Source of the DNA: Siphlonurus alternatus
Lineage: Eukaryota; Arthropoda; Insecta; Ephemeroptera; Siphlonuridae
Direction: 5' to 3'
NCBI GenBank assembly: GCA_949825025.1
Contig: OX463778.1
Location: 7,021,142-7,085,141, forward strand
Length of the DNA stretch: 64,000 nt
Under the pieces are notes generated by a model, which worked only from the letters and a program-made list of their open reading frames with translations, did not search any database and was not told the origin of the DNA. Positions 1 through 11,392 of the stretch are shown here, one piece after another (the stretch's first letter is position 1; each line of letters opens with the position of its first letter). The position numbers and the translations under genes are program-made.

Positions 1-78
1 CTTAAAATAATTGTACTGAGTCATAGACAATTTCAGCAAGTCCAAACCTTGCACTTTTGGCTACTTCCGGAGAGAATG
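1..78. mobile_element. Family D element, right end only
   Basis: The stretch ends in GGCTACTTCCGG, the reverse complement of the terminus seen in the fuller D copies at 19.9 kb and 62.6 kb. The left part is cut off by the window edge, so the identity rests on the end motif and general resemblance. Confidence 0.45.
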
Positions 79-340
79 TTATTTTAATTTGACTATATTT
101 AACGTAACAAAACATTGATGAGGGAGATAGAAAATAAAATTACAGCCTGACTAAATATTTTCTGTTCCAGTGATTTTCAATTACTGAACGTACATGTATT
201 TATATTTGTACTGAGGGACTGGAATTAAAAAAAAAAAAAAAAAATAGACAAGAACAGCTCTCGGATTTTTATTATATTATATCTGACAGAAATTTAAACA
301 AAAAGTAGCATTTTATTTATAAATAAATAAAAAGTAAAAG

Positions 341-382
<42 letters not shown>

Positions 383-1677
383 ATATATAATATAAATTAA
401 TTTTTTATTATTAAATTGTGTACAAATACAGTCCAACCAAGGCCCTAAATGAAGCCCTATCGGTTGGAACTGACAATGAGTTACATACAATTATTCAACA
501 CGTATAGTAGTATAGTAGATCTTTATCTTTCTAAATTTTCATTTATGTATTGATAATTAATATTAAAAAAAATAAGAGTTTATTTATAGAATAAAAGTGT
601 AAACGTAAATAATTATTTTTATAGAAATTACAGTATAAAATACGATATTATACAGTATAATTATATACGATAAATAAGATTGAATTCCAGCTGATTATAG
701 TTTCATATTTCATATTATAGTTGCAGCAAAACCTCGTGGTTTATATGCAACAATTATATTCTGAAGAGGCGATATAAAACTTCATAAAACCTTTGAGTAT
801 GATGGTGTGAATTTTTTATTTATTATTAATTTTATAACTGAATAAAATCGCATTCATATGTTGGTTAAGGAAATAAATGGATAACAATACGACTAGTTTT
901 TTTATAATGTACTTAACGCAGATAGATTAATTGTTTTATTATCGTTAATTTGATTTTATGTTATAATTATGTTATGCCATAATAATTCTATATAATTCCG
1001 TCTTATTAATAGTGGAATAAGTTGCCTTGTAATGTAAAACTATATGATGTTAAACAATTTCCTTCTCTTCTTAAAAAATAAAAATTATTATATTGTTAAA
1101 AATAGTTAGTAATATAAGTTTGACACTGGCTTTTTGCTTTAGCATATTGATATATGTTTGCAGGTTATTTGTTCATATGTGTGTACCTTGGGTGAAATAA
1201 ATAAATAAAAATATTATTTAAGATACCTGCCATGGATACAGAGGGACATACGACTCGTAATCGTATAATGGACAATTATTTTTATCAATGAACTTTAATG
1301 AAAAAGATCTAAGAAAAGCCAGTATATACATACATAGGCCATGATAGGCTCTGACAAAAACACCTACTGGCCCACTAAGGATCAAGAAAAGTGATTGCCA
1401 TGATGCTTGTTGACCATTTTGAATGAGGTTTCCACAGTTCCCATAATAACAACATGGCAGCTAGATACATTATATATTTCTATTCCAGATGCGAACTACA
1501 CAATTATTATTGTGAAAGATTTGGTTGATACAATATACACTCTTCTGTAATTTATTTGATAGAAAATGTGGTTGATTAAAAATACCATTCTGATAGTATT
1601 CAGTATTTAATAAAGTGAATTAAAAATTTTATTCACAAAAAATGTTAAAGAAACAGGTTCTAAGAATTAGGGCGAGA
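79..1677. other. AT-rich DNA without a recognised gene
   Basis: No exon-like open frame was seen on either strand. It holds a poly(A) run at 225-243, an AT microsatellite at 345-379, and near 1425-1440 a short SINE-tail-like motif (GAGGTTTCCACAGTTCCC). Confidence 0.6.
345..379. repeat. (AT)n microsatellite
   Basis: Uninterrupted alternating TA/AT run. Confidence 0.9.
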
Positions 1678-1767
1678 TAGGAGGGTCGCGACGGTGAGCG
1701 CTGAAGGGTCTGGGCGTGAGCCTGCCTGGAGCCGCCGTCGGTGCAGATCTTGGTGGTAGTAGCAAAT
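1678..1767 (+). pseudogene. 28S rRNA fragment, copy 1
   Basis: About 90 bp matches the conserved large-subunit rRNA region that contains GGTGAGCG, GGAGCCGCCG and GGTGCAGATCTTGG followed by TGGTAGTAGCAAAT. The fragment stops at both ends in unrelated AT-rich DNA, so it is a dispersed rRNA scrap and not an rRNA gene. The same 90 bp, in the same orientation, recurs at 63306-63395 with no difference that I can see. Confidence 0.85.
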
Positions 1768-2029
1768 TTAAATATTAAATTGATTTTTTATAAATTTCAA
1801 TATTTCATTTCTTTAAAAATGCAATAAGATAAATATTTTTCCTTCACATATATTTTCATGACAAAACCCTAATTGCTGCAGTGAAAAGGTGTGTCAAAAC
1901 CACAATAACTATAATAATTTAACCCCTCAGTTACAGGACACACATTTTCATGTATATTTTACAAATGTCAGCCTATAAGAGTTCCAACTAGGAGCCAGGG
2001 CTATTCTCCTATAATAGAGGGTATACGCG

Positions 2030-2470
2030 CCACTGTCTGGCTTATGGCGCTAAATACTGAATTCTGATTGGCTTAAAAGTGGTCATTTGGAATTGCTCTG
2101 ATTGGCCAAAATAAAGTTGTTGATTTTTTTCTAATTGGCTGAAATTTTAACTGTTGAAAATTTTCGAGCGATATCATTGGTCAAAGAATGTCCACTTTTC
2201 AACCAATCAGAGAGCTGCAATAAAAAACCACTTTGCTTGCCCATATTTTAATTTAAAAAAAGACTTTTTACACCATAAAAATTATTTAAAAAATCATAAA
2301 TGGTAGAAAATAGTGTTATAAATTGTTATATATTTATTTATTTCAAAAATATTAATTATTTATACCGGGACCAAGCGCAAATTTTCAACAATAGGAATTT
2401 GCAACTGAAAAAATCAACAAATTCTGATCAGCCAATCAGAAGCGTCCAACTTTTAATGCATTAAAATCAA
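2030..2470. repeat. Degenerate inverted-repeat region with repeated CTGATTGG
   Basis: CTGATTGG or its complement CCAATCAG occurs near 2066, 2099, 2201 and 2432, and AAAAGTGG-type flanks occur in both orientations. This looks like an old inverted-repeat element. No complete copy was found elsewhere in the window. Confidence 0.35.
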
Positions 2471-2679
2471 TGATTTCACTGAGTGAATGTCTCCATCATC
2501 TCAAAAATCGTTCTTTTCGCCCTTGAAAACCCCTAGGTGCATTTGGTTAAGAATGTAAATCCTCTGGAGCTTCAGAAAAAGTATCGCAAAAATTGATTTT
2601 AACATTGAGTTACGTATCCCCAACAATGAAAATGTCCACTTTTTCTGATGCGCGTATACCCGATAACAATAGGAGAATA

Positions 2680-3065
2680 ACCCTGCTAGGAGCTTGGTGG
2701 GACGAGAAAAGCGCACTTGCTTCAATCTCGTATGGCGGCCATGTTGGTGAGAATATCGCTCCCCGCAAAGGCGAGGATAAAGACGGATTCACATGGCGAT
2801 TTCCAGGCTGCGACGCGACGCGTATAATGCGCACATGCTTTAACATCCATTGGCGGCCATATTTGGCGATTAAAAGAAAAAGAGCATCGTAATTAACGCG
2901 ATTCCCAGTAAATTCGTCGCCGCATAGGATTTCATAGCTTTTGCGTCAAAATCGCGTCGCATCGCCGTTGTCGCCATCTGAATCCGCCTTAACCCGAGCC
3001 TCTGATTGGCTGCGGCACGCGATTTTCTCACTTTCCCCGCTCCATGGAAATACACCTTTATCCTC
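2680..3065 (-). mobile_element. Family E element, interrupted by a C element
   Basis: It matches the E copy at 39296-39485 in reverse orientation: CTTCAATCTCGTATGGCGGC on the left and GGCTGCGGCACGCGATTTTC then CTCCATGGAAATAC on the right. The two halves are separated by a C element at 2780-2990. Confidence 0.6.
2780..2990. mobile_element. Family C element (about 211 bp), nested in E
   Basis: The ends are AAGACGGATTC and GAATCCGCCTT. The interior resembles the reverse complement of the copy at 48890-49101, including the shared ATATTTGGCGATTAAAAG stretch. A long open frame over it is incidental. Confidence 0.75.
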
Positions 3066-3249
3066 GGCTCGTGATGGACGCAATGGAGAACGAGGCTCAA
3101 CTGACGATGATCGCCGTGCTGAGTGGTCTGCGATCTCCTCGTGAAACTTCGGCTGAAATTGTTAGTGACGTCTTTGATACAGATACGTGGTAGAGGCCAG
3201 AATGCTTTGGGGAGATGTCTCGGTCAATTGTGGCTTTAATAGATGAGTA

Positions 3250-3610
<361 letters not shown>

Positions 3611-3619
3611 AAATAGAGA

Positions 3620-3864
3620 AGTTGAAAAATTACGTCTTCAACTCATCCTTTACACGTCTAAACCAAATCTTATTACGTTATACTTTTACGTCAATAACAT
3701 ATCTTATTTCTTCTACGCTCAAAATGAGACAATATTTCTAACATGTTATATGCTCAAGAAGACATAATCTCATCTTTTTCCCTCTAAAATGGTACAAAAG
3801 AAGAAGAAATTAAACTAGGAGAAAGCTTAATAGCGAATAAAAGATGAAATTTATTTCATCTCGG
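3620..3864 (+). mobile_element. Family A element, forward copy
   Basis: It runs from AGTTGAAAAATTACGTCTTC to TTTATTTCATCTCGG and forms an inverted pair with the copy at 3398-3610. Confidence 0.85.
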
Positions 3865-4191
3865 CTGCTCTCATTTTTCTTGACCACTTCACAAGCACCA
3901 ATTAACCCGGGGGTGATTGTCAGATAAAACGGTGCGCACTTCTCACCTCTAACTTTGTGGTCAACACTTTTGATTTCAACTTTGACCTCATCGCTTTGAT
4001 CTGTGAAAATGTGGTTCTAATATAAATTGGTGTGTGTAGTTGATTTATAAAAACACTTCGATAGAAATGCATTCTAGACGATAAAAGGCTATTACGTAGT
4101 ATTGTAATATAATAAAATAACATGTTTTTATTGACACAATATTAAATTGATTCGCGTGTATTGAAGTATTGAAATGTAAGGATCAATGATT

Positions 4192-4193
<2 letters not shown>

Positions 4194-4279
<86 letters not shown>
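4194..4279. repeat. (GA)n microsatellite
   Basis: Perfect GA run of about 86 bp. Confidence 0.95.
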
Positions 4280-4280
<1 letters not shown>

Positions 4281-4462
4281 ATTTTTGTTGTGCTAATAAA
4301 TAATTCTACGAAACAAAATATTAAATGATTATCTCATTAGCAAAGAGAAATTATGATCTGGGACAGGGAAATATGATGCAATAATTTGTATTTAACGATG
4401 AAGCTGTTCATTGAGATCTTATTATATACGACTTGCCCCCTTGATTTTAAGAAGGCTTAATC

Positions 4463-4731
4463 ACTGTAAATCTACACCTTCTTAAAATAAGACGAAAAAG
4501 TGTCCCCTTAATTAAGAAGGTCTTATTTTAAGAGATTTTTGTCTTGAAACAAGTAAATACATTCTTAAAATAAGAACCTATATTCTTAATTTCAGATATG
4601 TACTTGAACATAGGTTATTATTTTAAAAATGTATTTACTTGTTTCAAGATAAAAATCTCTTAAAATAAGACCTTCTTAATTAAGCAGGGGACACTTTTTC
4701 GTCTTACTTTAAGAAGGTGTAGATTTACAGT
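4463..4731. mobile_element. Palindromic element of about 270 bp
   Basis: The left arm begins ACTGTAAATCTACACCTTCT and the right arm ends with its complement. The arms stay nearly identical to the centre near 4590-4605, including CTTGTTTCAAGA-type internal parts. No coding capacity; most likely a long-hairpin MITE. Confidence 0.8.
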
Positions 4732-4739
4732 AGGAGACT

Positions 4740-6060
4740 TAAAATTCACCATCAATAAAATACATCTCACAGTTATTTTGAAGTAGATTCATCTGACAAG
4801 TTTTGTGAAACCTTATGAATTTATGAATGAAAACCGAAAATGAAGCTGTTATGAGAAACTTTTCCCCTTTTTGAATTTGCTCAAATCAATAATTTTTAGA
4901 AAATTCTCAATATTTTAAAATTAATTTTATTTTATTCCCTCAAACAAAAATATCCTCTGACTCCATGCAGATCAAAAATTAAATTAAAATCAAAGTTATT
5001 TATGATCATACAGTATTGTAATAGTCGCGTCGCTCTATAAAAATGTACCATGTAAATTCACCTTAACCGGATCTTTGAGTTTTTGTCAGCAGTTTCATTA
5101 ATATCACTCTATTTGACTCGTTCATAATTGCGTGAAAGCCGTGAACTCGCGCACATAAAGTCGCCTGTTTAATTAATAAAAGTCACTAATGTACTTTTTA
5201 ATTAAAAGAGATTTTTTTTAAACAATAATTTGATAAATAGTGTCTGTTATAATTAAAAATTTTTGCTTTAAATGTCAAATGAAGATTTTTTTTCTTCTAA
5301 AAATATAATGTGTATTAAACTTTCTACGCAATAAAATAAAAATTCTTCTTTGTTACTTTAATTTTTTTTTGCTGAAGTTTCTCACTTTTTTTAATATTCT
5401 TACTTTATCTTACAGTACGTTGTAATTATTTTATATAATGTGATACGTTTTACTTATAAATGTATTCCGTATGTTTGACAATTATTTCAAGTATTTAATT
5501 GTTTTTTGTTTCTACATGCTATATTACAATCAAACAAAAAAATAATTGTTCATTTAGCACAATTTATATTTTCTGACGTCATAATTAATTAACATTAACA
5601 TTTCTGCTGTAAGTATATTTGATATTAAAAATAACAAATCATTGTTGTATTTTTTTAACTTAAAACTTAAAAAACTTTTTTTGTGTGTGTCACAATAATT
5701 TAATTGCGAGACAAAACAGATCATCTCACCCTTTCTACATACCAAACCCAAGAATTTATATTGATAAATATTCTTTTATTTCCAGAATTCAATCATTTTG
5801 CAATGAACTGTACAGTAAATACGAGCTTGACATTTTCCATCAATCTTCGCAAGAAATTGCAAGGATATGTAAATAACTCAAATGCATGTTTAAGTATGTA
5901 ATATAAATATAATGTATTATATGTTACAAAGATTTTAGTTAAATATAATAATTTTTGTACGTGTGTATTTTAACTAAGAATTTGTATGAACTATTGTATT
6001 CTTTATAATCGGATTACCTAACCTATAGTCTGTTTTTTGAATAAATATAATAAATAAATT
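4740..6060. other. AT-rich DNA without a recognised gene
   Basis: Only short incidental frames were seen. No repeat family used here was recognised in it. Confidence 0.55.
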
Positions 6061-6061
6061 G

Positions 6062-6318
6062 AAAATTTTTTAATCTTGAACTCATCCTTTACACGTCTAA
6101 ACCTAATCTTTTTACCTCTAAAATAATCTTATTTCTTTCTCGCTTAAAGTGAGGATGAAACGAAGACAATATTTCTAACATTTTATGCTCAATATAAGAG
6201 GAAGAAATACATAATCTTGTATTTTTCCCTCATTTTTCCTCAAAAATTGTGCAAAATATGAGGAAATTAGACGAGGGGAGAGCTTATGGTGAATAAAAGA
6301 TGAAATTTATTTAGGCTC
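6062..6318 (+). mobile_element. Family A element
   Basis: It contains AACTCATCCTTTACACGTCT, GAGGATGAAACGAAGACAAT and a GATGAAATTTATTTA end. The final CAACTCGGG is degraded. Confidence 0.8.
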
Positions 6319-6373
6319 AGATCTGAATATTATATATTACAAAATATGTATAAAATCTGTAAGTGTATGTACA

Positions 6374-6524
6374 GTAGCTGTCACATTTAAAAGCCTCATG
6401 GTCGTGTTTGTAACGCTCTTAGTCATTGGTAGCCGGTTTGTAACGAACGACATCACTGGTCAAGCCGAGCCGAATGACTCCCGAGCGCTTCCGACCATGA
6501 GCCAGTTAAATGTGACGGCTATTG
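6374..6524. mobile_element. Family H element, palindromic, about 150 bp
   Basis: The terminal repeats are AGCTGTCACATTTAA and TTAAATGTGACGGCT. The subterminal parts also pair (TCATGGTCGTGTTTG with CGACCATGAG), and the interior contains GTTTGTAACG(A). A second copy is at 18181-18340. A 64-codon frame over this region starts inside the element and is not a gene. Confidence 0.75.
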
Positions 6525-6959
6525 TAGGTGGGTTCATCTTTGTAAGTATCATCGTTTCTTTTCTGATTTCAGCAAAATCTTACAAAAAGTAAATAAATAA
6601 TAAAAATAGATTTAGAAATTAAATTTTTATTTATGTATTCACTTTTTAACGAGGTATATATGTTTTTTTTAAAGTTTGATGCCTGCGACATCACGTCAAA
6701 AATATAAAACCTGATACAAAATTAACACTTGTTTTTCAAGTAACGCTTTTTTTTTCTTTTTTTGCTGTGATCATGCATTTTAATGCCATATTCTGCAAAA
6801 TTTTAATATTTTAAAAACAAGTTAAAACAGCTACATAGTTTTCTTTAAAACATTTAAAACAGCTTATGATGTATGCATATCATTTTTTGTTTTAACGGAA
6901 ATTTTTACATAAATATACAAAAGTTAAAGTCAAATATTGTACCTAATTTTGAAGTTATA

Positions 6960-7260
6960 AAACTTATGTGATAGTTTGGTCTCAAAAAAAGCCAGCAGCG
7001 TCGATTGACGTCGAGTTTACGAGGGGGAAGTTTGGAGGAGGAGGGGGGGGGGGGGGCTCGCGGGAAGTTTAGGCAAATGTTGCGGCCAAAGCAGCCAGAG
7101 AAAACAAGATAGCAACGTTGTGTGCAAACTTTTGAGGAAGAAATCTCTGCGACGACTTACAAAACGATTTTGAGGTCTTACAATTCTCAAGGGGAATCAA
7201 CTACAAATCTTTTCAGCTAAAACTGATGAATAATTAAGCTGCTATTTAAAGGTAAAAAAC
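6960..7260. other. Locally GC-richer stretch with a G14 run
   Basis: It holds an uninterrupted G run at about 7043-7056 and purine-rich flanks. No splice-compatible exon was recognised. It differs from the AT-rich surroundings and could be a 5'UTR or promoter, but nothing in the sequence proves that. Confidence 0.3.
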
Positions 7261-7304
7261 ATATTTAGAACTTTTTTTTTTTATTGTTTCTTACTTTTAT
7301 GACA

Positions 7305-7561
7305 CTTGAGTGGAAATAAATTTCATATTTTATTTAATAAGCTCTCTTCTAGTCTAATTTCCTCCTATTTTGCTCCATTTTATATGAAATAAGAGGAAAA
7401 CAGACGAGATTATGTAATTTTTCCTCCTCTTAAGCATAAAACGTTAGAAATAATGTCTCCATTTCATCTTCACTTTGAGTGAGGAAGAAATAATATATGT
7501 TTTAGAGGTAAAAATATTAGGTAGGTAAGGATTTGTTGAAGACGTAATTTTTCAACTAGGG
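7305..7561 (-). mobile_element. Family A element
   Basis: It runs from GGAAATAAATTTCATATTTT to GTAATTTTTCAACTAGGG, which is the reverse orientation. Confidence 0.8.
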
Positions 7562-7865
7562 CGTGCTTCTGACTGTATGAATATAATATAGTGGGAAGAT
7601 TGATGTTAGTTTTTAAAAAAATAATTATTTTACGATCTTTATTTATATTCTGGTCTATTATTATGGTAATTTTCTTGACAAGTTTAATACATTTTTTTAA
7701 CTTTCATAATTTAAATTTATTTTTATCTATGAAATAACTAAAAACATAAGTATATAATGTGTCGTGCTAAAAAGAGTCCATTTAAATTCATAAAACAATT
7801 AATAAGAATATTCATTGATTTCATGCTTATATTTATAATTTAAAAATGTCATTTTCAATCCATTT

Positions 7866-8095
7866 TTAAACATGTCTAAACTTAATCGTACTACGGACTT
7901 ATTACTTAAAAAATATATAATATATTATTTCATACTCACTATAGCTCAAAGTGAAAAATAAAAAAAATGGAGAAAATATTTTTAATATTTCACGCGAAGG
8001 GAACAGTTTTCCTCTTTTTTTCTCTTTAAAAAAAAAACGAGAGAAATACTGAGAAGAAAGGAAATTAAAAGTAAATTTTTTTTTCAATTCAGGTA
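7866..8095 (+). mobile_element. Family A element, strongly diverged
   Basis: GTCTAAACTTAATCGTACTA, GCTCAAAGTGAAAAATAAA and a TTTTCAATTCAGG end lie in the family order, but there are many changes. Confidence 0.5.
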
Positions 8096-8256
8096 TATAT
8101 ATTTTTATCTATATATGCACATACTAAATTTAATATTTAGATTATATATTATTTATATATATAAGAATTTTTTTCCTAAGTTTATTGATTCTTTATGTCA
8201 ATACAAAATTGGTACTTACAATTAGATGAAGTACAGTTTAACTAATGTATAAGATT

Positions 8257-8400
8257 ACCATCGGAAGTAGCCGGATGTGGAAGGATTTTAGCTGCAGAAC
8301 TACGATCATGAAAAATCTAAGACTTTGCAGATAAATTTAAATTAGGGATTTTAACCTGCAAGTAAAGTGAAATATTTTTACTTTATTCAAATTCAGCATA
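8257..8400 (+). mobile_element. Family D element, partial
   Basis: It begins CGGAAGTAGCCGGATGTGG, like the D copies at 19.9 and 62.6 kb. The right terminus is missing. Confidence 0.5.
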
Positions 8401-8427
8401 TATAATATTAATGAAGTGTATAGTATA

Positions 8428-8845
8428 CCCAAGTTGAAAAATTTCGTCTTCAACTCATCCCTTACAAGTTTAAACCTAATCTTATTTAACGTGTATTTTT
8501 ACCTCAGAAAACACATCCTATTTTCTCCTTGCTCAAAGTTAGGATGAAATGGAGACAATATTTTTAACATCTTATACTCAAAAAGAGGAAAGAAGACGTA
8601 ATTTCGTCTCTTTTCCTCTAAAATGGTGCAAGAAAAGAGGGAATAAAGCCGGTATTAAAATTACACGATACAATTTTTCTGATTATTGTATACAATTTTT
8701 CCTTACAAGAAAAGTTAATCTCCATTAAATTTGTTTGTATGGAGATGAAATTTTCTTGCAAGGAAAAATTGTATCGTGTAATACCGGCTTTAGACTAGAA
8801 GAGAGCTTAATAGCGAATGAAATATTATATTTATTTCAAGTCGGG
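8428..8845 (+). mobile_element. Family A element with a nested palindrome
   Basis: The left end is CCCAAGTTGAAAAATT after a TA. The right end is TTTATTTCAAGTCGGG. The body is interrupted at 8646-8790; without the insert it has normal A structure. Confidence 0.85.
8646..8790. mobile_element. 145-bp palindromic MITE nested in A
   Basis: The ends are AAGCCGGTATTA and TAATACCGGCTT. TA occurs on both sides (8644-8645 and 8791-8792), consistent with a TA target duplication. The arms share TACACGATACAATTTTTC and its complement. Confidence 0.85.
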
Positions 8846-9088
8846 CGTGTAGCACTGATTTATGTTTGATCAAGGATTTTATATGTATGGATAGTACTGC
8901 CGTCGGTGAGGCACAGTTGTGAGGAGGAAGTGGGTGGCGGTTACAACAGTAACCAATGGGATGTCCGCCATCTTACGTTGGAGATTTGCCTCAGTAGCTC
9001 TAATGCTATTGGTATAGAGATAACCTATCCATACCTGCAAAATCCTTGGGAAAGATTAAGGAATAACAAAAAATTCAAGGTGGACAGA

Positions 9089-9094
9089 TTTATT
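9089..9094 (-). terminator. Candidate polyadenylation signal of the small secreted-protein gene
   Basis: TTTATT on the plus strand reads AATAAA on the coding strand, about 40 bases after the stop codon at 9134-9136. Confidence 0.5.
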
Positions 9095-9133
9095 GCATAC
9101 GATGATGCAAATTTTTATTTCAGATTGAACTTC

Positions 9134-9313
9134 TCAAACCGTAGTGGATGAAGTACCAAAGGTTATTCCAGTGAGGATGGTGAGGGCGTCTTGCAGACCT
9201 ACGAGGAAATGGAACAAGGTGTCGGCGTCGGTGGGGATGTCAATGGGAGGCTCCGTGGTGGCATCCGTCACGATCCGTTGTTGCAGTTGACGAACCCCAG
9301 CGAGACCGACCTC
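9134..9313 (-). CDS. Small secreted protein of unknown family, exon 3 (C-terminus, stop)
   Basis: Exon 3 follows an acceptor reading TTGCTTTTCTCAG on the minus strand and encodes 59 residues before TGA. It begins in phase 0, matching the end of exon 2. The first 15 residues look like an amphipathic helix (VGLAGVRQLQQRI), then a Pro/Asp/Thr-rich linker (TTEPPIDIPTDAD), then a hydrophobic segment (LFHFLVGLQDALTILTGI, about residues 75-92 of the protein) and a Ser/Thr tail. The protein is 101 residues, and the mature part has no cysteine, which argues against defensins or Kazal-type inhibitors. I do not recognise the family. Codon use is normal and the locally high GC supports real coding DNA. 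A 40-codon-long hydrophobic end could also be a membrane helix. Confidence 0.75.
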   Translation of the reverse strand, partial: EVGLAGVRQLQQRIVTDATTEPPIDIPTDADTLFHFLVGLQDALTILTGITFGTSSTTV

Positions 9314-9371
9314 CTGAGAAAAGCAAGCGGGAAATTTGAATCAAGACAGTTTGAAAAATTACGTTTCCACC

Positions 9372-9610
9372 AGAGACCTTCATATCTTATGGCCAGGTAT
9401 TTGATCAGAGCTTCACTGTAACTGAGAGTGGCGGCGCTGCTAAATGTTTGGCACGGCCCGGTTTTTGTTGGCTAAAATTGCCCGCGCAGCCAGCGAGAAC
9501 CGGGCCGTGCCGCTGCGATTCAGTGGCGCCGCCACTCTCAGTTACAGTGAAGCTTGGCCAAGGTGGTCAAATTTCTGGCCATAAGACATGGAAGTCTCTG
9601 TAGGGTCTCT
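9372..9610. mobile_element. Palindromic element of about 240 bp in intron 2
   Basis: The innermost arms (GTAACTGAGAGTGGCGGCG and its complement, 9420-9546) are nearly perfect around a GC-rich loop containing CACGGCCCGG and CCGGGCCGTG. Outer arms also pair (CTTATGGCCAG with CTGGCCATAAG). No coding capacity. Confidence 0.8.
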
Positions 9611-9960
9611 GCATTTCCAATAAACAATAATGGTTGCAATTTTTTATTTCATAATTCGAAAATATACATAGAATTAAGCTTTTCTGTTTGCTTGTTTTTT
9701 TCAGATATTGTGGAGTGCGGGAACTACCTGATCGGACAATCGTGACGTCATCAATAGCCAATCACAGCACAAGAAAATGACGCCACGGTTGTCCCATCAG
9801 GTATTAGTACCATCCTATTTCAGATCCTATTTTAATATTGTTATAAAATTAGATCCCGCACTCCAAAAAATCTGAAAAATTTCAGAAAAACATAATTCTA
9901 TCCATGTTTTGTAATTATAAAATAAAAAAAAATGCAACCATTATTGTCTGTATTTTCAAA
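9611..9960. mobile_element. B-related palindromic element in intron 2
   Basis: Arms: ACAATAATGGTTGCAATTTT on the left, complement on the right. The right half contains the B-like series CTGAAAAATTTCAG, GGAGTGCGGGATC and ATAATTCTATCCAT read in reverse. The centre carries TGACGTCA, as other B copies do. Confidence 0.65.
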
Positions 9961-9965
9961 TTGCC

Positions 9966-10174
9966 TTTAATATCTATTCTTTTTTACCTCTAAAACACAT
10001 CTTATTCCCTCCTCGCTCAAAGTAAGGATGAAATGGAGACAATATCTAACATTTTTTTATGCTCAATAAGAGGAAAGAAGACGTAATCTCGTCTATTTTT
10101 TCCTAAAATGGTTCAAAACAAGAGGAAAAAAGAAGAGAAAAGTGTACAAAAGATGAACTTTTTTTCAACTCGGG
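9966..10174 (+). mobile_element. Family A element, left-truncated
   Basis: It starts inside the family at CTTTTTTACCTCTAAAACAC and ends at TTTTTTTCAACTCGGG. Its right end is only about 22 bp from the donor side of exon 2 (10197). Confidence 0.75.
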
Positions 10175-10196
10175 TATACATCATAACAGGACTCAC

Positions 10197-10267
10197 CGCG
10201 GCATGTCGCAAAATTTCAAACTCGTTCTTATTCGGGAGGATTTTATCGCTTACAGCGCGGGCAGCAC
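10197..10267 (-). CDS. Small secreted protein of unknown family, exon 2
   Basis: This 71-nt exon is bounded on the minus strand by a strong acceptor (TTTTTTCCTTTCAG) and a GTGAGT donor. Its first two bases complete the glycine codon begun by exon 1, and it then encodes AARAVSDKILPNKNEF and EILRHAA, ending in phase 0. This is probably the start of the mature, charged helical part. An alternative reading without the one-base carry-over hits a stop after five codons, which supports joining it to the exon at 12608-12662 and not to the exon-like sequence at 14513-14557. Confidence 0.75.
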
Positions 10268-10375
10268 CTGAAAGGAAAAAAGAAAAACGCGTCACATTTA
10301 GACCTATAACTTCGTGCATTTCCGTGCATTATTATCATTTCTTTAAATTTTCAGCATGATAGGGCTTTCCCATGG

Positions 10376-10566
10376 AGAGACAAACTAAAAACTTAATAAA
10401 CAAAATTATCTTGTTAAAATTGTTTTGAAATTTTTGTATGGCTTTTAGGCACTATAAAATCTGCCTCTCAAAAAATTTTCAGAATTTTTTTGAATTTGTC
10501 AAAGTTTACATGTTAATCAAAGGGGACTACGTCGAACAGCTGATTAGTATTGATTATCTTTACCTT
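10376..10566 (-). mobile_element. Family F repeat
   Basis: In reverse it reads AAGGTAAAGATAATC, then CAGCTGTTCGACGTAGTCCC and TTGAGAGGCAGATTTTATAG. It matches the F copies at 31060 and 39143. Confidence 0.6.
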
Positions 10567-10697
10567 AACATTTCACACTCAGTAAGAGGAAAGAAGACGT
10601 AATCTCGTTTTTCCCCTACTTATTTTCTCTAAAATGGTGTAAATTAGACGAGAAGGGACGTTAAAAGTCAATAAAAAAAATAAAATTTATGAACAAC
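10558..10697 (+). mobile_element. Family A element, partial (right half)
   Basis: It contains AAGAGGAAAGAAGACGTAAT and CTCTAAAATGGTGTAAATTA, followed by a degraded terminus. Confidence 0.65.
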
Positions 10698-11189
10698 TTT
10701 GCTCATAAACACATGCCCCAATTCACATAACTGTCTAATTGAAAGTTACACTCTCTCCCAGGTATTACTTCATTGTTGTGGCTTCTAAGTTAATTGTCAC
10801 TGTCAATTAAACTTGTAACAACTTGTTATGTCAATGACATTGGGATTTTTACTTGTAAACTTAATGGAACTTAAGTAAAATGAGGGAAAAGTTTGCAAGC
10901 AGTGTCATAGCGATGCATTACTGAAATGAAGTTCACTATTAAATCTTACAGGATATGTCTGATATTAACTTTAACGAGTTAATATATTTTTATGGAGTTG
11001 GAATAATATTCGTAGCATTACAATATAAAGATATACAAATTTTTGACAAATCTAGTATAGTAAAATATAACATTAAAATTGAATATTTTTAGTGGACACA
11101 TAATTTAAAATTCTTTTTTTACACTGCAAATTTGACAAATTTATTTTAAGACTTAATTGTGTATTAAAATTTTAAAATGTTTAAAAAAT

Positions 11190-11392
11190 TCTAGTTTTAT
11201 TTCTTGTTAATGTATTATGGATTTATCTGTTTTCACAATTCCATACTTGATATTTATAATAAGGAGAAGATACATGAGATTATGTATACAAGGAGATGGT
11301 ACTATAGACATCCATACAAAGAATCTTTATTTCCTACAAAAATCAGACTGATGGATAAAGGACCTATAAAGGATATGTTCTTGCTTCAAATG
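11190..11392 (+). pseudogene. LINE ORF2 C-terminal remnant, 5' part
   Basis: The plus frame reads IHEIMYTRRWYYRHPYKE, then FPTKIRLMDKGPIKDMF, a layout typical of the end of non-LTR retrotransposon reverse-transcriptase ORFs (YxTR then KTRL). The reading is broken by a B element, and the remaining codons resume at 11708. Confidence 0.55.

Noticed and set aside
2593..2892. 99-codon frame with good GC content
   Set aside because: It spans the E/C nested elements; the C part recurs at 48890 without an open frame.
6398..6592. 64-codon open frame with a membrane-like segment
   Set aside because: Most of it lies in the family H palindrome (6374-6524), which recurs at 18181 without this frame.
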